A stretch of DNA of 64,000 bases from Chinchilla lanigera (Eukaryota; Chordata; Mammalia; Rodentia; Chinchillidae), in contig NW_004955463.1 of assembly GCF_000276665.1 (NCBI RefSeq), positions 12,605,516 to 12,669,515 of the forward strand, given 5' to 3'. The notes beneath the pieces are model-generated. The model searched no databases and was not told the origin of the DNA. It was given only the letters and a program-made list of their open reading frames with translations. A program made the translations under genes and the position numbers. How positions within the stretch are numbered: the stretch's first letter is position 1; each line of letters begins with the position of its first letter. Below are positions 59,530 to 64,000 of this stretch, one piece after another.

Positions 59530-60800
59530 ATTTTAATTTTATGTGTTTTATTATATTAAACAATGAGTACTTAACAGGAAAAAGTATCAAAAGTAAATTA
59601 TTGAATGTTTAGTATTTATTATTATAAAAAAATCAAAATTTTCAACATCTACTGTTTTTTCTTTACAAAGTCTAAAAAAACAGAAATAAATCTTATATGA
59701 ACTACAATGGAAATATCAATAGAACTCTACAATAAAAACACTCTTGACTTCAATTATCACATGTAAGGCAGCCTTCGTGTACAACGACAGCACATTCCAT
59801 ATGCATATGTCACTTACACTGAAGCACATGTGTTTTGCTTTCCTGTCTTTTTTGTAGGACATACTTGACACCTTGCTGGTCTTGTTCTTTTATTAGGAGG
59901 TTCTTATTATATAATATGCCGTTAACAGAAATATAAAATATCAGTAAAATAAAGTATTAAATTCTTAATATGTATTGCACATTTAGAATAACCATCATTT
60001 TCACATTAGCTGTGTACTTGCTTGCAAAATCTAAATGATAACATCAGAAATAATTTCCTATTTGAACTACAGTGAAAATACCCATAGAACTCTACAAAAT
60101 ATCAATACAGCTCTACAGATGTCATGTGTCTTCACACATGTATTATGGCAGAACATATATCACACATCTGTCTTCACACATGACAACTACATGTTCCAAA
60201 CACACTTCTCATTTACCCTGATAGCACATAAGTTTAGCTTCTCAGTCTTTTTTGTAGGACATATTTGACATCTCACCAGTCTTGCTATTTTATTAGGAAC
60301 TTCTTACTATATTGTACAATGTGCATTTATCATGGAAGTAAGATATCACTAAAACAAAATATTCGATATGCAATGAGTGCTTACAATGGACATCAACAGT
60401 TTCACATCAGCTATGCACTTGTTTACAAAACCTAATAGTTATCATCAGAGATAAATAACTATGTGAACTACAGGGTAAATACTAATGACAGTCAACCACA
60501 AAAATAATCTTTTCTTCAATTGTCACAACACAGGCAGTCCTCACAGGTGAAAACTGCATGTTCCATGCACAAGTATCACTTATACTGACATGTATGTTTT
60601 CTTTTCATGTCCTTTCTTTTTTTTTTTTTTTGTCTTTTTTGAGACAAGGTCTTGCTGTACAGTTCAGGCTGGCCTTGAGCTCACGTTGAACCCCAAGCCG
60701 GTCTCAACTCACAACGATCCTCCTTCCTAAGCCTCCAGAGTGCTAGGACCACAGGTGTGTGCCACCAGGCCTGGCTTCATGTCCTTTCTTGTCGGGCACA
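59530..60800 (-). repeat. Three diverged tandem copies of the transposase 3' segment
   Basis: Units of about 400 and 365 bases (SINE removed) share anchors in the same order: gtgtacttgcttgcaaaatct-like, (t)gaactacag(g/t)(g/a)aaa, ctctaca, tgttcca(t/a)(g/a)ca, and cttttttgtaggacata...tgac with its copies at 59852, 60252 and, after the SINE, 60791. Each unit includes the cysteine-rich region; the copy next to the main body is best preserved. Confidence 0.7.
60619..60775 (-). mobile_element. B1-like SINE inside the piggyBac remnant, 15-bp TSD
   Basis: Reversed 7SL-type body with duplicated inner segment (cagttcaggctggccttgagctca / accccaagccggtctcaactca). Perfect duplication ttcatgtcctttctt at 60604-60618 and 60776-60790. 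It splits the third tandem unit and dates the transposon as older than this SINE. Confidence 0.95.
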
Positions 60801-61759
60801 GTTGACCTTTTTCTGGTTTTTCTGTTGTTGTAGTAGGTCTTTGTGATGTTGTACCTGTCTATTCACTTGTCAGCTCACCAATGTGCTTCATAATTTTTTG
60901 GCATAGTTCCCTGGGCAGAAACATATTTTTGTTGCTGTTGTTGTAAATGATTTCTAATGAGTTCCAGTCCCAATCCTCTATGAAAATTTCTCCATGATAC
61001 TTTGTACTTGTTATTTTCTTTGTAAACTATCAAACTATTCATTGCACATATGTTTAGGATCAAGTAAAACACAACTATTGGCCAATAATTTGCTTTTTGA
61101 GTGACATCATAGTTGCTGCATAACTCATCAAACAGCTACTCCACCTTCGGTTTTGTTGTAAAAAGCTAGCATCTCAGGCTTAAGATTTCTCTGTCAGTTT
61201 TTCCATCATTGTCCATTGTTGACATCAACAGTACCAGTTTGTTTTTCTTTGCCATGTGTAAAGCCAATTTTTTATCTTTCTGAAATCCAAAGATTGTACT
61301 ATGCAATTCTTTGTTTTGAAATTGGAACATCTCATTGGGAATTTCTATTTTGTTTTTGTATACAAGTCTTACACTGGTCAATTTGTGTTCTGTGAGCAAA
61401 TGTAATATCAATCAGAAACTGATAAACCAGTTGTCAAATGTCACATTCCAACTGGTTTTGGAGATAAGGGCAACCAGTCTGTTCACAAATCATTTGGTAA
61501 TTACTATAAGAATAAAGACATGGTGGCTGAGTTCCAGGATAAATTTCTAAATTGAAAGTGTATGTCTTTACATCGAGCAGGACATATTTTATACCATATT
61601 TGAAAATCTTTTTGGCATATACTGCCTAAAGCTACACAGACCACATTTTTCATGTACCATTGCCCTGAATTGGGCTCCTTTTACCATAAAAATCAAAAGA
61701 AAATTTTAAAGCAAACAAATCCTGAATGCAAGAAATTCAATAATGAGCATTTCATGGGT

Positions 61760-62240
61760 ATAACTCACCTGCTGATTTGGAGCTCCTGTATTCACCTTGG
61801 TATCATCTGCCAAAGGAGTGAGTGCACAGATAAGTTCCTGTTTACCCCAGGCACAGCTACTGCGAGCCACACCCATCTTCTACTATGGCATACTAGATAT
61901 TTTCAGAACAGAAAAATGGTATGGGTGTATTTTACTCCCTGTGATACTCAGGAATACATATGCAAAATATTTTACATGAAGCATTCTGTGCATAAAAATC
62001 TCTAGTTGACATTTTTTCCACAGATGTTTACACCTTGCCATTTGTCATACCAAGTAAGGGAATGTAAAGATTGTTTCCTGTATCCCTCAGGTGCAGCTAC
62101 TGAGATGCATAGCCAGCTACCATTATGCTAAAGTATATAATTTCATTTAAAAAGTATGGAATGGGTATGGTAGCCCACAATAATGCCCCAAGGGTTCACA
62201 ACACTTGTAACTAAAGTTACTTCTAAACTTTGTCTTGGAA
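61760..62240 (-). repeat. Two diverged tandem copies (~240 bp) in the transposon's 5' part
   Basis: gtattcaccttgg...ttcctgtttaccccaggcacagctactg...atggtatgggtgta (from 61788) aligns with gtttacaccttgc...ttcctgtatccctcaggtgcagctactg...atggaatgggtatgg (from 62026). The offset is 238-240 bases throughout. Confidence 0.65.
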
Positions 62241-62950
62241 ACCCAATGTCTTTGTTCTCTAGGGACAATTCTTATTGACAGTTCTTTTTTTCCTATGTGT
62301 GGATCATACTTCCTCTGTTGTTGTGTCTCATAACTTCTTACTGTAAGTCAGACAGTTTTAGTAATAGGAGGCATTCTGGAATTATTCCCCTCTCTCACCT
62401 TAGTGTTCACTGCTGTTACATTCTGTTCACTATGGTTCTGCTATTTAGCAATTTTCCACAACTAATTCTCTCAAGCTTGTATCCTTTGCTGTGTGTTGAC
62501 ACACATCTGTTACTCAATTTTGTGATTGCCCTGAGTTTATTTAAAAGCCTAGCCAGTAGGTTACTTTGCTTCTGCCAGTAGGTTCAGTGTGTCTGCTAGG
62601 GAATTAATTCATCACTCCAGAAGTTTGCATCTCCGTCTTTGCCATGAATTATTCTGTGTGCAGAGTTTTAGTGGCAGGTAGAGGTGACTGGAGATATCTC
62701 AGGTTGTTCATAGGCATGTGGACCAGCTCTGCAGATGCATGTGGATATGTGTTTTAAGATTACTGGAATTAATATTTCAAAACTTTTCAAAGCTTCCTAT
62801 GGACTTCCCTCTCTAGCTTTTCCTTTTTAAGGATTTTGGCCATTCTCTTATTTGCCACACTGTTACTTTTGTCTTGGGTATCCAAAATTTTAAAAATTGC
62901 TGCTTATCATTCTTGAAAAATGTGCCCTGGGAATGGTTGTTGCTACTGAG
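62222..62950 (-). mobile_element. LINE-1 5' portion, antisense (continuation of 54.1-59.46 kb)
   Basis: aaactttgtcttggaaacccaatgtctttgttctctagggacaattc and ttcctatgtgtggatcatacttcc follow on, in the L1M 5' order, from the bases ending at 59460. This allows the interruption to be read as an insertion. Confidence 0.65.
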
Positions 62951-62990
62951 GAAGTTTAGAGTCAGACCAAATTAGGTCAAGTCATGTGAC

Positions 62991-63022
62991 TGGATGATTC
63001 TTAAGACATACTAGAAAGCTCA
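62991..63022 (+). repeat. 32-bp perfect direct repeat, copy 1
   Basis: Begins tggatgattcttaagac and ends tagaaagctca; identical to 63930-63961. Flanks on both sides are unrelated. Confidence 0.95.
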
Positions 63023-63929
63023 AATAATAATATTTTATGAATGCAGATTTTAGGGGACTTCCAAATACTAAACTGTTACTACAATTTTATATTGTAAATA
63101 TATATGTAAAACTATATGTGTATAAATTAATTTTCTATCTTCTTATATAATCACCTACATAATATCAATATAGACTCTTGGCCTAAGGCTTAAAATATGT
63201 ATTATCTGGTCCTGCAAAGAAAAACTGCCAATCTTGCTCCAGACAGTTAAATTGACTAGCACAGAAAATGTCTCAAAATAATAGGTGGAGATTAACTTTA
63301 AGATAATTTGATGAATGTTGTACCTTTTATTCCAAACAATTACTGAAAAAGTTTTGAGTTTAGATTAAAAGGTTGTTGAAAAGCTGGGAAAAGTAGGGAT
63401 AAATAAAGAATGTCCATATACATAGCAGTTCACTCTTAATTGTGAATCTCAATTTTCCACTGCATCAAAAACATAGTATACAAGATAAAGGAATCAAAGT
63501 GTAGAAAGTGTAGAATTTCAGGTCACTAAGGCACCTGAAATTTGGTGTAGTTGCTGTTAGACATTTTCTCTGAATGCTGGATGAAAGACAATTTCTGTAA
63601 GGTCTAATGGACAAAGCTGAAAAAAGACTTCACAGAGCACAATTCTTTATTCTTTCATGGAATGATAGGAGATCAGATGTACTGGAAATCTATTTTCATA
63701 GATATTTTTATATCAAAAAGAGATAACAGAAAAGCATTTTATTTACAAAATAATAAAAAATATCTGGTCACCAGGAAAGCAAATTTATTTCTGTTTGTAT
63801 TAATATTGACCTGTATGCATGTAAATTTATTTTAGTCTATAAAAGAGTTGCTTACTGAATACATTGACAATGCATAATTTTGGATCTTCCATTTGGTCCT
63901 CCATGGCAATAGGAAGAATACTTCCTATT

Positions 63930-63961
63930 TGGATGATTCTTAAGACATACTAGAAAGCTCA
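63930..63961 (+). repeat. 32-bp perfect direct repeat, copy 2
   Basis: Identical to 62991-63022, 939 bases downstream, same orientation. Confidence 0.95.
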
Positions 63962-64000
63962 TCCAAAAGAATACTCTTTTGCCAGCTGGATAAGTACTGA

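Larger units (their letters stand above)
59461..62222 (-). pseudogene. Decayed piggyBac-family transposon / transposase
   Basis: Minus-strand translation, with frame changes, gives the piggyBac transposase order. At about 61760-61710 there is an EML-I-x-F-AFR-like block (family DEQ/DEMLIPFRGRC region). At about 61570-61640, YMPKRFS then KYGIKYVLLDVKTY (family YMPxKPxKYGIK). At about 61420-61450, NVTFDNWF, whose Asp near 61433 fits the second catalytic Asp. Then LVYKNKIEIPNEM, FGFQKDKKLALHMAKKNK and LLMSTMDNDGK. At 60940-60975 comes the family C-terminal motif LGLELIRNHL, followed by a cysteine-rich segment (CPTRKDMKRKHTC...YLCMEH). The first catalytic Asp position reads His, and many stops and frameshifts are present, so it is dead. 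It sits inside an L1 whose sequence resumes at 62222. Contains a younger SINE. Confidence 0.8.
62951..64000 (+). other. Intron, unassigned, with a long exact direct repeat
   Basis: No repeat family recognised. Copies of a 32-bp perfect direct repeat lie at 62991-63022 and 63930-63961. No exon with Slo3 similarity. Confidence 0.5.

Noticed and set aside
61652..62005. 117-codon plus-strand open frame
   Set aside because: It is the complementary shadow of the piggyBac transposase remnant, whose motifs are on the minus strand.
30325..64000. Further KCNU1 exons (family blocks FHWC, VVCVFGD, NFVMPLRASN, IEQCSMC)
   Set aside because: I looked for codings of these RCK2 blocks and found none. The downstream exons most likely lie beyond the window, but a highly diverged short exon could have been missed.
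1..64000. CRISPR-like arrays, tRNA or rRNA genes, bacterial operons
   Set aside because: The only tRNA-like sequences are SINE bodies. Periodic repeats are microsatellites, and the composition is mammalian throughout.

Overview
The window is mammalian nuclear DNA from a rodent. It is AT-rich and CpG-poor, saturated with LINE-1, MaLR-type LTRs, MIR, and two rodent-style SINE classes: a tRNA-derived ID-like element (body beginning ggggctggggatttagctc) and a B1-like 7SL-derived element. The ID consensus and B1/ID composites argue against mouse or rat. A castorid or another non-murid rodent is my guess, not a demonstrated assignment.

The only protein-coding gene I can support is KCNU1 (Slo3), the sperm-specific pH- and voltage-gated potassium channel, on the + strand. 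Nine consecutive internal exons lie at 49-154, 1234-1316, 4621-4690, 5086-5238, 8651-8763, 9118-9189, 12644-12733, 12869-12966 and 30210-30324. They total exactly 900 coding bases with matching intron phases at all eight junctions, AG/GT intron ends and no in-frame stop. Together they encode most of the RCK1 cytosolic gating domain and the start of the RCK1-RCK2 linker. The exons before (pore and voltage sensor) and after (RCK2) are outside the window or not detected. The identification rests on recalled similarity to the Slo3/Slo1 family.

Layout: 1-13 kb holds eight exons separated by short or medium introns, with a near-complete LTR-internal-LTR MaLR provirus (1.86-4.09 kb, antisense), an MT/ORR1-like LTR (7.26-7.67 kb) and a MIR. 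13-30 kb is one 17.2-kb intron filled by an ERV LTR, a long antisense L1 (14.6-22.6 kb) split by a cluster of MaLR LTRs (19.0-21.15 kb), another MaLR LTR, SINEs and a (GT)n. 30.3-49 kb is the beginning of the next intron: scattered SINEs, an L1 3' end, a Tigger end, a 120-bp (CT)n tract, and a long 44.3-49.1 kb stretch free of recognised repeats. 49-63 kb is LINE-dominated: a twin-primed (5'-inverted) L1, an L1 ORF2 piece, another antisense L1, then a long antisense L1 (54.1-59.46 kb and 62.22-62.95 kb) interrupted by a decayed piggyBac-family DNA transposon (about 59.46-62.22 kb, minus strand).

The most unusual object is that piggyBac remnant. It carries recognisable transposase motifs on the minus strand. 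Its 3' cysteine-rich segment is present in three diverged tandem copies, and an upstream segment in two. It also carries a later B1-like SINE with a perfect 15-bp target-site duplication. A 32-bp perfect direct repeat 939 bp apart near the right edge and a coding-like frameshifted fragment at 21.86-22.18 kb are also unexplained. I found no bacterial-type system, CRISPR array or tRNA/rRNA gene.
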